Below, in pieces: positions 50,202-59,371 of a DNA stretch of 64,000 bases. The DNA is taken from the NCBI RefSeq assembly GCF_000719135.1, contig NZ_JOEK01000013.1, positions 62,001 through 126,000 of the forward strand. Reading direction: 5' to 3'. The position numbers were made by a program, and so were the translations under genes. The notes below the pieces were generated by a model. It saw only the letters and a program-made list of their open reading frames with translations, ran no database searches and was not told the origin of the DNA. Position 1 is the stretch's first letter; each line of letters starts with the position of its first letter. This DNA is from Streptomyces avicenniae. Its GTDB lineage: Bacteria > Actinomycetota > Actinomycetes > Streptomycetales > Streptomycetaceae.

Positions 50202-52406
50202 ATGGCAGGCGGGACGGGACGGACGTGGTGGGCCGCGTGCGTCATGGGAGCGATGCTCGTGCCGACGCTGACGGCCTGCACCTCGGGGGCGGAGTCCGAG
50301 CGGGCGGCCCCCGGGTCCGTGCAGTCCGTCAGCACTGTCCGCCGGGCCCAGTTGGAGTCGGGCGGGACCGCGCGCTGGGCGGTGGACGCCCTCCCCGCGA
50401 CGCTGAACGCCTACCAGTTCGAGGCCGACGCCGTCACCGACCGCGTCGCGGGCGCCGTGCTGCCCAGCCTGTTCACCCTCGACGCCGAGGGCCGCCCCCA
50501 GCTCAACACCGACTACCTCCGCTCGGCAGAGATCACCGAGCGCGAGCCGCGCCAGCGCGTCGTCTACACCCTGAACCCGAAGGCGCGTTGGAGCGACGGG
50601 ACCCCCGTCGGCGCCGACGACTTCCTCGCCCAGTGGAAGGCCCTCAACGGTGAGGACAAGGACTACTGGTCGGCGCGCAACGTCGGGTACGACCGGATCG
50701 GGAAGGTCCGCAAGGGCCCGGAGGCGCACCAGGTCGAGGTGACCTTCACCCGCCCCTACGCCGACTGGAAGTCCCTGTTCACCCCGCTCTACCCCCGCGC
50801 CGTCACGGGCGACCCCGACGTCTTCAACGACGGGGCGCGCACGGAACTCCCGGTCTCCGGCGGCCCGTTCGAGGTGGCCGACGTGGACGGCGAGGCCGGG
50901 ACCGTCACCCTCGCCCGCAACGACGCCTGGTGGGGCGACGCGGCCCTGCTGGACGAACTGGTCCTGGCCGCCGTGCCACGCGGTGAGCGCCGCGCCGCGC
51001 TCGCCGCCGGTGACCTGGACATCGCCGAGGTCTCCCCGCAGGACGCCGACCGGATCACGGCCGCCCGCCACGAGCCCGCCGCCCGCCACACCGCCGCCGC
51101 CCCCGCGCCGGACGCGGACGGAGCCGCCGGGGACCCCGCCGACTCAGGAGCCGCCGACCCGGGAGCCGCCGACGACGGCAAGCGCCGCACCGAGGCCGTG
51201 CCCTCCGCCGCCGAGGCGCTCGACGACCTCGCCCGCGCCCGCCTGGCGGGCGACGAGGTGGAGGTCGCCGCCGAGCAGTACCGCGCGGCCCACGCCGCCG
51301 CGCAGCACGCCCGCGAGCGGCAGTACGCCACCCGCGAGGAGGCCGACCGCGAGGCCATGGGCGACCTCGTCGTCCACCGCGCCTACGACGCCTCCTGGAC
51401 GCAGCTCACGCTGAACGGCACCTCGCCCGCCCTCGCCGACGAACGGGTCCGCTGGGCCGTCGCCCGCGCGATCGACCGTGACGCGCTCGCCGAGGCCGTC
51501 CACGCCCCGGCCGACCTGCCCGTCAGGCCGCTCGGCAACCACCTGCGCACCCTCGGCCAGGCCGGCTACCAGGACAACAGCGCGGCCCTCGGCGACGCGG
51601 GCGCCGAGTCCGCGAGCGCCCTGCTCGACGAGGCGGGCTGGCGCGAGGGCGGCCCCACGGCCGACGCCAAGCCGGGCACGGCCGCCGCCGCCCCCCTGAA
51701 CGCGGCCGGGCCCGCCGCCGCCCAGTCGGCCGCCCTGCTGCGGCAGTCCGCCGCGGCCCGGCGCGCCGCGGGGGACGAGCAGGCCGCCGCGGAGACGGAA
51801 CGCCGGGCCGACGACGCCGAGCGCCGCGCCGCCTCCCTCGCCAGGAGCGCCGCCGAGGCCGCCGCCGTCCCGCCGCGCGCCAAGGACGGCACGCCGCTCG
51901 AACTGCGCCTCGTCCTGCCGGACGGCGCCGAGGCCGAGCCGCTGCGCGCCACCGCGCGGCGCGTCGCCGCGATGCTCGCGACCGTCGGCATCCGCGCCGT
52001 GACGGAGGAGGTGGACGCGGCGCGCTTCTTCGAGGGGCACGTCGCGACCGGCGACTTCGACCTCGCGCTCTTCTCCTGGCCCGCGACCGCCTACCCCGCC
52101 ACCGACGCCCGCCCGCTGTTCGCCAAGCCGCGCACCCTCCCCGGCGGCACCCTGCGGGTCGAGCAGAACTACGCGCGCGTCGGCACCGACTACGTGGACC
52201 AGCTCCTCGACCAGGCCGCAGGTGAGCTGGACGAGAAGGAGTACGACGCCCTCCTCGACCGCGCCGACGCCCGTATCTGGGCCGCCGCCGGTTCCGTCCC
52301 GCTCTACCAGCGCCCGCAACTCGTCGCGGTCCGGGACACCCTCGCAGGGGTGGGCGCGTTCGGCCTGGAAACCCCCCGCTACCAGGACATCGGCCACCGC
52401 CGCTGA
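50202..52406 (+). CDS. Peptide ABC transporter substrate-binding lipoprotein with Ala-rich insertions
   Basis: A family 5 solute-binding lipoprotein (734 aa): signal with lipobox L-T-A-C and lipidated Cys26, then NTDYLRSAEITEREPRQRVVYTLNPKARWSDGTPVGADDFLAQWKALNG, the SBP_bac_5 core. It is unusually long because of two insertions: residues about 290-385 (Ala/Asp/Glu/Arg-rich, partly coiled-coil) and about 488-560 (Ala/Arg-rich helices). They interrupt the fold between conserved blocks. Typical members have 500-600 aa. No permease or ATPase gene is adjacent (typA follows), so it is an orphan that may feed a transporter elsewhere. ATG 50202 follows GGAGG. Confidence 0.9.
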   Translation: MAGGTGRTWWAACVMGAMLVPTLTACTSGAESERAAPGSVQSVSTVRRAQLESGGTARWAVDALPATLNAYQFEADAVTDRVAGAVLPSLFTLDAEGRPQLNTDYLRSAEITEREPRQRVVYTLNPKARWSDGTPVGADDFLAQWKALNGEDKDYWSARNVGYDRIGKVRKGPEAHQVEVTFTRPYADWKSLFTPLYPRAVTGDPDVFNDGARTELPVSGGPFEVADVDGEAGTVTLARNDAWWGDAALLDELVLAAVPRGERRAALAAGDLDIAEVSPQDADRITAARHEPAARHTAAAPAPDADGAAGDPADSGAADPGAADDGKRRTEAVPSAAEALDDLARARLAGDEVEVAAEQYRAAHAAAQHARERQYATREEADREAMGDLVVHRAYDASWTQLTLNGTSPALADERVRWAVARAIDRDALAEAVHAPADLPVRPLGNHLRTLGQAGYQDNSAALGDAGAESASALLDEAGWREGGPTADAKPGTAAAAPLNAAGPAAAQSAALLRQSAAARRAAGDEQAAAETERRADDAERRAASLARSAAEAAAVPPRAKDGTPLELRLVLPDGAEAEPLRATARRVAAMLATVGIRAVTEEVDAARFFEGHVATGDFDLALFSWPATAYPATDARPLFAKPRTLPGGTLRVEQNYARVGTDYVDQLLDQAAGELDEKEYDALLDRADARIWAAAGSVPLYQRPQLVAVRDTLAGVGAFGLETPRYQDIGHRR

Positions 52407-52483
52407 CCCCCGGGGCCGGTCCCGCGCGCCCGCCGGGGGCCGCGTCCGCCCTTGGGGGAACAGCCCGGCTTCCCCGGGCAACG

Positions 52484-52489
52484 TACGAT
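52484..52489 (+). promoter_or_regulatory. Candidate -10 element of typA
   Basis: TACGAT fits TANNNT, 109 bp upstream of the typA ATG. The leader has no recognised regulatory structure. Confidence 0.35.
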
Positions 52490-52597
52490 GGCGGGTGACG
52501 CCGGTGCTGTGGTCTGTTCGGGGGCGAACCCCCGCCGGGCGGACATCGCCCGCCGAGCCGTCCTGACACCGTCCTCGCTCGGGAGAAGCGCACAGCC

Positions 52598-54466
52598 ATG
52601 CCTACGCGCCACGACATCCGTAATGTCGCCATCGTCGCCCACGTCGATCATGGCAAGACGACCCTGGTCGATGCCATGCTCCGGCAGGCGGGAGCCTTCG
52701 CAGCCCACCAGCAGGTGGACGACCGCGTCATGGACTCCAACGACCTGGAGCGCGAGAAGGGCATCACCATTCTCGCGAAGAACACCGCCGTCCGGTACCA
52801 CCCCAAGGGCGGCGGCGACCCGGTCGTCATCAACATCATCGACACCCCGGGCCACGCCGACTTCGGCGGCGAGGTGGAACGCGGCCTGTCCATGGTGGAC
52901 GCCGTCGTCCTCCTCGTGGACGCCTCGGAGGGGCCCCTGCCCCAGACCAGGTTCGTCCTGCGCAAGGCCCTCCAGGCCCGGCTGCCGGTCATCCTGTGCG
53001 TGAACAAGACCGACCGCTCCGACGCCCGTATCTCGGAGGTCCTGAACGAGACCTACGACCTGTTCCTCGACCTGGAGGCGGACGAGGAGCAGATCGAGTT
53101 CCCGATCGTCTACGCGTGTGCCCGCGACGGCATCGCCTCGCTGACGCAGCCCGCAGACGGCACCGTCCCGTCCGACAGCGACAGCCTGGAGCCGTTCTTC
53201 TCGACGCTCCTGGAGACCGTCCCCGCGCCGGTCTACGACGAGGACGCGCCGCTCCAGGCGCACGTCACCAACCTCGACGCCGACAACTTCCTCGGCCGTA
53301 TCGCCCTGTGCCGTATCCGGCAGGGCACGCTGCGCAAGGGGCAGTCCGTCGCCTGGCTGAAGCGTGACGGCAGCCAGCAGAACGTCCGCGTCACCGAACT
53401 GCTGATGACGGACGCGCTCACCCGCAAGCCCGCCGAGCAGGCGGGCCCGGGCGACATCTGCGCCGTCGCCGGTATCCCGGACATCATGATCGGCGAGACG
53501 CTCGCCGACCCGGAGAACCCGCTGCCGCTCCCGCTGATCACGGTGGACGAGCCCGCCATCTCCATGACGATCGGCACCAACACCTCGCCGCTCGTCGGCC
53601 GCGGCGGCAAGGGCCGCAAGGTCACCGCCCGACTGGTGAAGGACCGCCTCGACCGCGAGCTGATCGGCAACGTCTCGCTGCGCATCCTGCCCACCGAGCG
53701 CCCCGACGCCTGGGAGGTGCAGGGCCGCGGCGAGCTGGCCCTCGCCATCCTGGTCGAGACGATGCGCCGCGAGGGCTTCGAGCTGACGGTCGGCAAGCCG
53801 GAGGTCGTCACCCGCGAGATCGACGGCAAGCTGCACGAGCCGGTCGAGCGCATGACGATCGACGCGCCCGAGGAGCACCTCGGCGCGATCACGCAGCTCA
53901 TGGCCGGGCGCAAGGGCCGCATGGAGACGATGACGAACCACGGCTCCGGCTGGGTGCGCATGGAGTTCCTGGTGCCCTCGCGCGGCTTGATCGGCTTCCG
54001 CACCGAGTTCCTGACCGAGACGCGCGGCACCGGCATCGCGCACAGCATCTTCGAGCGGCACGAGCCGTGGGCCGGTGAGCTGCGGACCCGCAAGAGCGGT
54101 TCGCTGGTCGCCGACCGGGCGGGCGTCGCCAGCCCGTACGCGATGATGAACCTCCAGGAGCGCGGCGTCATCTTCATCGAGCCGGGCACCGAGGTGTACG
54201 AGGGCATGCTCGTCGGCGAGAACTCGCGCTCCGACGACATGGACGTGAACATCACCAAGGAGAAGAAGCTCACCAACATGCGCGCGGCCTCGGCCGACAA
54301 CACGGAGAACCTCGTGCCGCCGCGCAAGCTGTCGCTCGAACAGTCCCTGGAGTTCTGCCGCGAGGACGAGTGCGTCGAGGTGACGCCGGACGAGGTGCGG
54401 CTGCGCAAGGTCGTCCTCGACCAGCGCGAGCGCGCCCGCACGACGGCCCGCGCCAAGCGCGTCTGA
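52598..54466 (+). CDS. typA: Ribosome-associated GTPase TypA/BipA
   Basis: A translational GTPase of 622 aa. G1 AHVDHGKT is at 14-21, G2 is in REKGITI, G3 DTPGHADFGGE, and G4 NKTD. EF-G-like domains follow, with LGRIALCRIRQGTLRKGQSV (domain II) and SLRILPTERPDAWEVQGRGELALAILVETMRREG. The TypA-specific C-terminal domain contains GLIGFRTEFLTETRGTGIAHSIF and ends RTTARAKRV. It assists ribosome assembly and stress adaptation. In S. coelicolor typA neighbours oligopeptide transporter genes, as here (from memory). It converges with the BNR lipoprotein gene. Confidence 0.97.
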   Translation: MPTRHDIRNVAIVAHVDHGKTTLVDAMLRQAGAFAAHQQVDDRVMDSNDLEREKGITILAKNTAVRYHPKGGGDPVVINIIDTPGHADFGGEVERGLSMVDAVVLLVDASEGPLPQTRFVLRKALQARLPVILCVNKTDRSDARISEVLNETYDLFLDLEADEEQIEFPIVYACARDGIASLTQPADGTVPSDSDSLEPFFSTLLETVPAPVYDEDAPLQAHVTNLDADNFLGRIALCRIRQGTLRKGQSVAWLKRDGSQQNVRVTELLMTDALTRKPAEQAGPGDICAVAGIPDIMIGETLADPENPLPLPLITVDEPAISMTIGTNTSPLVGRGGKGRKVTARLVKDRLDRELIGNVSLRILPTERPDAWEVQGRGELALAILVETMRREGFELTVGKPEVVTREIDGKLHEPVERMTIDAPEEHLGAITQLMAGRKGRMETMTNHGSGWVRMEFLVPSRGLIGFRTEFLTETRGTGIAHSIFERHEPWAGELRTRKSGSLVADRAGVASPYAMMNLQERGVIFIEPGTEVYEGMLVGENSRSDDMDVNITKEKKLTNMRAASADNTENLVPPRKLSLEQSLEFCREDECVEVTPDEVRLRKVVLDQRERARTTARAKRV

Positions 54467-54497
54467 CGGTTCGGGCGGCGTCCGGCACGCCGCCCCC

Positions 54498-54529
54498 GAG
54501 CCCCCGGCCGCGGCGCGGTCCGGGGGCTC
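54498..54529. terminator. Bidirectional terminator
   Basis: A perfect 10-bp stem, GAGCCCCCGG / CCGGGGGCTC, overlapping the stop codon of the minus-strand gene. Confidence 0.65.
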
Positions 54530-55703
54530 AGCCGTCGGTCCTGCCGAGGATCACGGTGCGCCAGGTGAAGCCGTCGATGGAGAGGCGGAAGTGCCCGGAC
54601 CGCTCGCGGTCGGTCAGCAGGTAGCCGAACGGGGTCGTGGCGGGCCGCTCGGGCGGCGCGCCCGGCCGCTCGACGGTGAAGGTCCGCCCGCCGTCCTCGC
54701 TGACCCGGACGGCGTCCTGCGCGTAGAGGAGTATCCGGCCGTCCGAGGTGAGGACCGGGGGGCCGAGCGGTGTCCCGAAGGTCTCGCCGGTGGCGCGTGC
54801 CCAGCGGGTGTCCCAGCTCGCGCCGCCGTCCGCGCTGTGGTGGACGCCGAGCAGCGTGGACTGGCTCTGCCGGCTGCTGCCCCTCTCGAAGAGGTAGAGC
54901 CCGTCCCGCGCCGCCACGAGCCAGGGGTAGGACGTGACCGAGGGGCCGTCGCCGTGTCGGGCAGGGGCCGCCGGACGCTCCCAGGTGCGGCCCCGGTCGC
55001 GGGTGAGGGCGACGCGTCGCGGGTCGTCGAAGCCCACGTCGAGGGCGCACCAGAACGTGCCGTCGGCCAGTTCCCCCCAGTCCCCTGACCAGGCGTCCAC
55101 CGGCCCCGGCTGCGCGGTGAGGAGCAGGAGTTCGCCCGTCTCCGGCGCGAGCGCGTGGATGGCCGTCGTGCCCGTCTCCGTGCGGGCGGGGACGAGGCGC
55201 GCGCCCTCGGGCGCCTCCTCCGTCTCGCCTGACGCGGTGCAGGAGGTCTCGGCCCAGGTGACGGCGGCGTCGGTCGTGACCCAGCACGTGGGGTACCCGG
55301 TCACGCCGTCGGGGAGGGAGAGCCGGGCCACGCCCGGGGCGGCGACGAGCAGGTCGCGCGTCATGTCGGTCCCGGGCGTGGGGGTCCCCGGGGTCTGCCG
55401 CAGCGCCCAGCCGTCCGTCCCGGAGAGCACCGCGATGCCCGGGGGGCACCGGGCCTCGGGCATGTTCGTCCGGCAGCTGGTCCAGGGGAGCGCGAAGGCG
55501 TGCTCCTCGTCGGCGAACTCGATGCTCCACTCGTCGCCCGCCGGGAGGTCGGGGGCGGACGGGACGGACGGCGGCTCGACGGACGGCCGCGCGGTGGGCG
55601 AGGGCGGCGACGGGTCGTCGGGCGGGGCCGGTTCGGCGGCGGTACACCCGACCGGACCCAAGAGCGCCAGCAGAACGAGGGCGACGAACGGTTTCCCGCG
55701 CAT
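54528..55703 (-). CDS. BNR/sialidase-fold lipoprotein
   Basis: A 391-aa lipoprotein: signal 1-19 and lipobox G-P-V-G-C with Cys20, then a Pro/Ser-rich spacer (about 25-55). A beta-propeller of the sialidase superfamily follows, shown by Asp-box-like repeats ALTRDRGRTWERP, HHSADGGASWDTRW and RVSEDGGRTFTVE. Catalytic sialidase residues (Arg triad, Tyr/Glu) cannot be identified, so a binding or structural role is more likely than glycosidase activity. Several Cys may form disulphides. ATG 55703 lies 6 nt after a minus-strand TACTTT (55710-55715), so it is probably leaderless. It is divergent from the oligopeptide operon. Confidence 0.85.
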   Translation of the reverse strand: MRGKPFVALVLLALLGPVGCTAAEPAPPDDPSPPSPTARPSVEPPSVPSAPDLPAGDEWSIEFADEEHAFALPWTSCRTNMPEARCPPGIAVLSGTDGWALRQTPGTPTPGTDMTRDLLVAAPGVARLSLPDGVTGYPTCWVTTDAAVTWAETSCTASGETEEAPEGARLVPARTETGTTAIHALAPETGELLLLTAQPGPVDAWSGDWGELADGTFWCALDVGFDDPRRVALTRDRGRTWERPAAPARHGDGPSVTSYPWLVAARDGLYLFERGSSRQSQSTLLGVHHSADGGASWDTRWARATGETFGTPLGPPVLTSDGRILLYAQDAVRVSEDGGRTFTVERPGAPPERPATTPFGYLLTDRERSGHFRLSIDGFTWRTVILGRTDG

Positions 55704-55852
55704 CCTCAGAAAGTAGCGGAGCAGGCGCCTGAGGCATACGGGGGGTTCTCGGCGAAACACCGGACGCACCGTACTCCCGTCGTGCACGAAGCGGACATAA
55801 GGGGTGTGATGGTACTCGGATGTGACTTTCGGGATATTCGAGGAGGCGCCCC
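55704..55852. promoter_or_regulatory. Divergent promoter region of the BNR lipoprotein and oligopeptide operon
   Basis: The minus-strand leaderless -10 TACTTT is at 55710-55715. On the plus strand the operon has GAGGAGG at about 55840 as its ribosome binding site; its -10 is not obvious (GGTACTCGG at about 55811 or GATATT at about 55832 are candidates). Confidence 0.4.
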
Positions 55853-57487
55853 ATGCGCGGCAGCATCCACCTCACCATGGCCCTCGCCTGCGCGACGGCC
55901 CTCTCCCTGACGGCGACGGCCTGCGGCAGCACGCCCGCCGACGCCGGGGCGGGCGACCGCGTGGTGCGCGCCTCGTGGGGCGACCCCCAGCATCCGCTGG
56001 AGCCCGCGAACACCAACGAGGTGCAGGGCGGCAAGGTCCTCGACATGATCTTCCGCGGGCTCAAGCGGTACGACCCGAAGACCGGCAAGGCCAAGAACGC
56101 CATGGCCGAGTCGATCACGACGGACGACCAGCAGAACTTCACCATCACCCTGAAGAAGGGCTGGAAGTTCAGCGACGGCACGCCCGTCACCGCGGCGTCC
56201 TACGTGGACGCGTGGAACTACGGCGCCAACGCGAAGAACGCCCAGGTCAGCAGCTACTTCTTCCAGTTCATCGACGGCTACGACGCGGTCCACCCCGCCG
56301 ACGAGGACGCCGAGCCGACCGCCGACACGCTCAGCGGCCTGGCCGTCAAGGACGAGCACACGTTCACCGTCCGCCTCAGCGAGCCGTTCTCCCTGTGGCC
56401 CGAGACGCTGGGCTACGCCGCCTACTCGCCGCTGCCGCAGTCGTTCTTCGACGACCACGACGCCTGGCTCGACAAGCCGGTCGGCAACGGCCCGTACCGC
56501 ATCGACTCCTACCGGCCCAGCCAGAGCATGAAGCTCGTGAAGAACAAGCACTTCGCCGGGGCCGACAAGCCGAAGAACGACGGCGTCGAGCTGCGCGTCT
56601 ACACCGACAACAACACCGCGTACACGGACCTCCAGGCAGGCAACATCGACCTGGTGGACGACATCCCGGCCTCGCAGCTCGCCAACGCGGAGAACGACCT
56701 CGGCGACCGCTTCATCAACCAGCCCGCCGGGATCATCCAGACCGTGTCCTTCCCGCTCTACGACGAGGACTGGCAGGGCGCGGACGCCGCCAAGCTGCGC
56801 AAGGGCCTGTCGATGGCGATCAACCGCAAGGAGATCACCTCGAAGCTCTACCACGACACCCGCACCCCGGCGACGGACTTCACCTCGCCCGTCCTCGGCA
56901 AGGACGGCGGCTACAAGAAGGGGCTGTGCGGCGAGGCGTGCACGTACGACCCCGACCGCGCCAGGGAGCTGATCGAGGAGGCGGGCGGCCTGCCGGGCGG
57001 CAAGATCACGATCACCTCCAACGTGGACACCGGCTCGCACCGGCAGTGGATGGACGCCGTCTGCAACAGCATCAACAACGCGCTGGACAAGTCGAAGGCG
57101 TGCACGGTCAACCCCGTCGCCACCTTCGCCGACTTCCGCAACCGCGTCAGCGGCCACAAGATGACCGGGATGTTCAGGACCGGCTGGCAGATGGACTACC
57201 CGCTGATCCAGAACTTCCTCCAGCCGCTGTACTACACCGACGGCTCGTCCAACGACTCGGGCTACAGCTCCAGCCGCTTCGACGACCTGGTGAACCGCGC
57301 CAACGCGGCCAGCGACGAGGGCGAGGCCATCGGCCTCTTCCAGGACGCGGAACGCCAGCTCGCCAAGGACCTGCCCGCCATCCCGCTGTGGTACCAGAAC
57401 GGGACCGGGGGCTTCTCCGACCGGCTGAGCGACGTCAGGCTCAACGCGTTCTCCGTCCCCGTCTTCACCGACATCAAGGTGGACTGA
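55853..57487 (+). CDS. Oligopeptide ABC transporter substrate-binding lipoprotein
   Basis: A family 5 binding protein of 544 aa; lipobox T-A-T-A-C with Cys24. Core signatures are VVRASWGDPQHPLEPANTNEVQGGKVLDMIFRGLKRYDP, WKFSDGTPVTAASYVDAWNYGANAKN, KPVGNGPYRIDSYRPSQSMKLVKN and IPLWYQNGTGGFSDRLSDV. It captures extracellular peptides for import. It heads a five-gene operon with an intergenic gap of only 4 bp to the first permease. The family includes BldKB and DasR-independent paralogues of Streptomyces; which orthologue this is cannot be settled from sequence alone. ATG 55853 follows GAGGAGG. Confidence 0.94.
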   Translation: MRGSIHLTMALACATALSLTATACGSTPADAGAGDRVVRASWGDPQHPLEPANTNEVQGGKVLDMIFRGLKRYDPKTGKAKNAMAESITTDDQQNFTITLKKGWKFSDGTPVTAASYVDAWNYGANAKNAQVSSYFFQFIDGYDAVHPADEDAEPTADTLSGLAVKDEHTFTVRLSEPFSLWPETLGYAAYSPLPQSFFDDHDAWLDKPVGNGPYRIDSYRPSQSMKLVKNKHFAGADKPKNDGVELRVYTDNNTAYTDLQAGNIDLVDDIPASQLANAENDLGDRFINQPAGIIQTVSFPLYDEDWQGADAAKLRKGLSMAINRKEITSKLYHDTRTPATDFTSPVLGKDGGYKKGLCGEACTYDPDRARELIEEAGGLPGGKITITSNVDTGSHRQWMDAVCNSINNALDKSKACTVNPVATFADFRNRVSGHKMTGMFRTGWQMDYPLIQNFLQPLYYTDGSSNDSGYSSSRFDDLVNRANAASDEGEAIGLFQDAERQLAKDLPAIPLWYQNGTGGFSDRLSDVRLNAFSVPVFTDIKVD

Positions 57488-57491
57488 CTCC

Positions 57492-58415
57492 GTGGGGCGC
57501 TACATCGTCCGCCGCCTGCTCCAGATGATCCCCGTCTTCATCGGGGCCACGCTGATCATCTTCCTGATGGTGTACGCGCTGGGGGATCCGGTCACCGCCC
57601 TGTTCGGCGACCGGAGCCCCGACCCGGCGACCGCGCGGGCGCTGCGCGCGGAGTTCAACCTCGACAAGCCCCTGTGGCACCAGTACCTGCTGTACATGGG
57701 CAAGATCTTCACCGGCGACTTCGGCACCGCGTTCAACGGCCAGCCGGTCACCGACCTGATGCGGCACGCGTTCCCCATCAGCCTGCGGCTGGCGGTCGTC
57801 GCGCTCGTCCTGGAGATGCTCATCGGCATCGCGCTCGGCGTCGTCACCGGCCTGCGGCGCGGGCGCGCGGTGGACACGACGGTCCTCGTCCTGACGCTGG
57901 TCGTGATCGCCATCCCGACCTTCGTCCTCGGCACGACCGCCCAGTACTTCCTCGGGGTCAAGCTCGGCTGGATCGACCCGGCCGTCGGCCCCGACGCCCC
58001 GTTCAACCAACTCCTCGTCCCCGGCCTGATCCTGTGCCTCGTCTCCCTCGCCTACGTGACGCGGCTGACGCGCACCTCCGTCGTCGAGAACGCGCGCAGC
58101 GACTACATCCGCACGGCGGTCGCCAAGGGCCTGCCGCGCAGCCGCATCACCGTGCGGCACCTGCTGCGCAACTCGCTGATCCCCGTCGTCACCTACCTCG
58201 GCGCCGACATCGGCACGCTGATGGCCGGCGCCATCGTCACCGAGCGGATCTTCAACATCCAGGGCGTCGGCTACCAGCTCTTCCAGGGCATCCTGCGCCA
58301 GAACTCGCCCACCGTCGTGGGCTTCGTCGTCGTCCTGGTCCTGATCTTCCTGATCGCCAACCTGCTCGTCGATCTCCTGTACGCCGTGCTCGACCCGAGG
58401 ATCCGCTATGCCTGA
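57492..58415 (+). CDS. Oligopeptide ABC transporter permease, DppB/OppB type
   Basis: A 307-aa permease with six helices. It shows the DppB N-terminus MGRYIVRRLLQMIPVFIGATLIIFLMVYALGDP, the periplasmic LDKPLWHQYLLYMGKIFTGDFGTAFNG, and the EAA-type loop VVENARSDYIRTAVAKGLPRSRITVRHLLRNSLIPVVTYLG that contacts the ATPases. GTG 57492 lies 4 bp after the binding-protein stop, and its stop overlaps the next start by 8 bp, so translation is coupled. Confidence 0.95.
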   Translation: MGRYIVRRLLQMIPVFIGATLIIFLMVYALGDPVTALFGDRSPDPATARALRAEFNLDKPLWHQYLLYMGKIFTGDFGTAFNGQPVTDLMRHAFPISLRLAVVALVLEMLIGIALGVVTGLRRGRAVDTTVLVLTLVVIAIPTFVLGTTAQYFLGVKLGWIDPAVGPDAPFNQLLVPGLILCLVSLAYVTRLTRTSVVENARSDYIRTAVAKGLPRSRITVRHLLRNSLIPVVTYLGADIGTLMAGAIVTERIFNIQGVGYQLFQGILRQNSPTVVGFVVVLVLIFLIANLLVDLLYAVLDPRIRYA

Positions 58416-59355
58416 CCAGGCGCGCCAGCCGCTGGGCGCCCAGGAGGACGCCACCGCCGAGGGACTGACGGCCGGGGCGTCGGAGGCCACGCCCGAGCCG
58501 GGAGCCCCGCACGGGCTGTGGACGGACGCCTGGCACGACCTGCGGCGCAACCCCGTCTTCCTCGTCTCCGCCCTGCTGATCCTCTTCCTCGTCCTGGTCG
58601 CCCTGTGGCCGGGACTCATCGCCACGGGCGACCCGAACCACTGCGAGCTGATCCGCTCGCTCGAAGGGCCGTCGGCTGGCCACTGGTTCGGCTTCGACAC
58701 GCAGGGCTGCGACGTCTACACCCGCACGGTCCACGGCGCCCGCGCCTCGATCACCGTCGGCGTCTGCGCGACGCTCGGCGTCGCCCTGCTCGGCGCCGTC
58801 ATCGGCGGCCTGGCGGGCTTCTACGGCGGTTTCTGGGACGCCGTGCTCTCCCGGCTCGGCGACATCTTCTTCGGCATCCCGATGGTGCTGGGCGCCATCG
58901 TCTTCCTGTCGATGGTCTCCCTCGGCGGGATCTGGCCGGTCGTCCTGATCATCGCCGCGCTGGGCTGGCCGCAGATCGCCCGCATCGCCCGCGGCGCGGT
59001 CATCACCGCCAAGCAGAACGACTACGTGCAGGCCGCCCGCGCGCTCGGCGCGAGCAACACCCGCATGCTGCTGCGCCACATCCTGCCGAACGCGGTGGCG
59101 CCCGTGATCGTGATGGCGACGATCATGCTGGGCACCTTCATCGCGCTGGAGGCGACCCTCAGCTACCTCGGCGTCGGGCTGCGCCCGCCCACGGTGTCCT
59201 GGGGCGTGGACATCTCCGCCGCCTCGGACGGCATGCAGTTCCGCAACGCGCCGCACATCCTGCTCTACCCGGCCGGTGCCCTGAGCATCACCGTGCTCGC
59301 GTTCATCATGCTCGGCGACGCCGTCCGCGACGCCCTGGACCCCAAGCTCCGCTGA
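58408..59355 (+). CDS. Oligopeptide ABC transporter permease, DppC/OppC type
   Basis: A 315-aa permease with an N-terminal cytoplasmic stretch of about 45 aa, then LWTDAWHDLRRNPVFLVSALLILFLVLVALWPGLIA (OppC_N) and five more helices. The EAA loop is ITAKQNDYVQAARALGASNTRMLLRHILPNAVAPVIVMA, and the terminal block LGDAVRDALDPKLR is diagnostic of DppC. Its ATG overlaps the DppB stop by 8 bp, and the OppD ATPase gene follows after 16 bp. Confidence 0.95.
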   Translation: MPDQARQPLGAQEDATAEGLTAGASEATPEPGAPHGLWTDAWHDLRRNPVFLVSALLILFLVLVALWPGLIATGDPNHCELIRSLEGPSAGHWFGFDTQGCDVYTRTVHGARASITVGVCATLGVALLGAVIGGLAGFYGGFWDAVLSRLGDIFFGIPMVLGAIVFLSMVSLGGIWPVVLIIAALGWPQIARIARGAVITAKQNDYVQAARALGASNTRMLLRHILPNAVAPVIVMATIMLGTFIALEATLSYLGVGLRPPTVSWGVDISAASDGMQFRNAPHILLYPAGALSITVLAFIMLGDAVRDALDPKLR

Positions 59356-59371
59356 CCCGCCGGGAGGCCCC

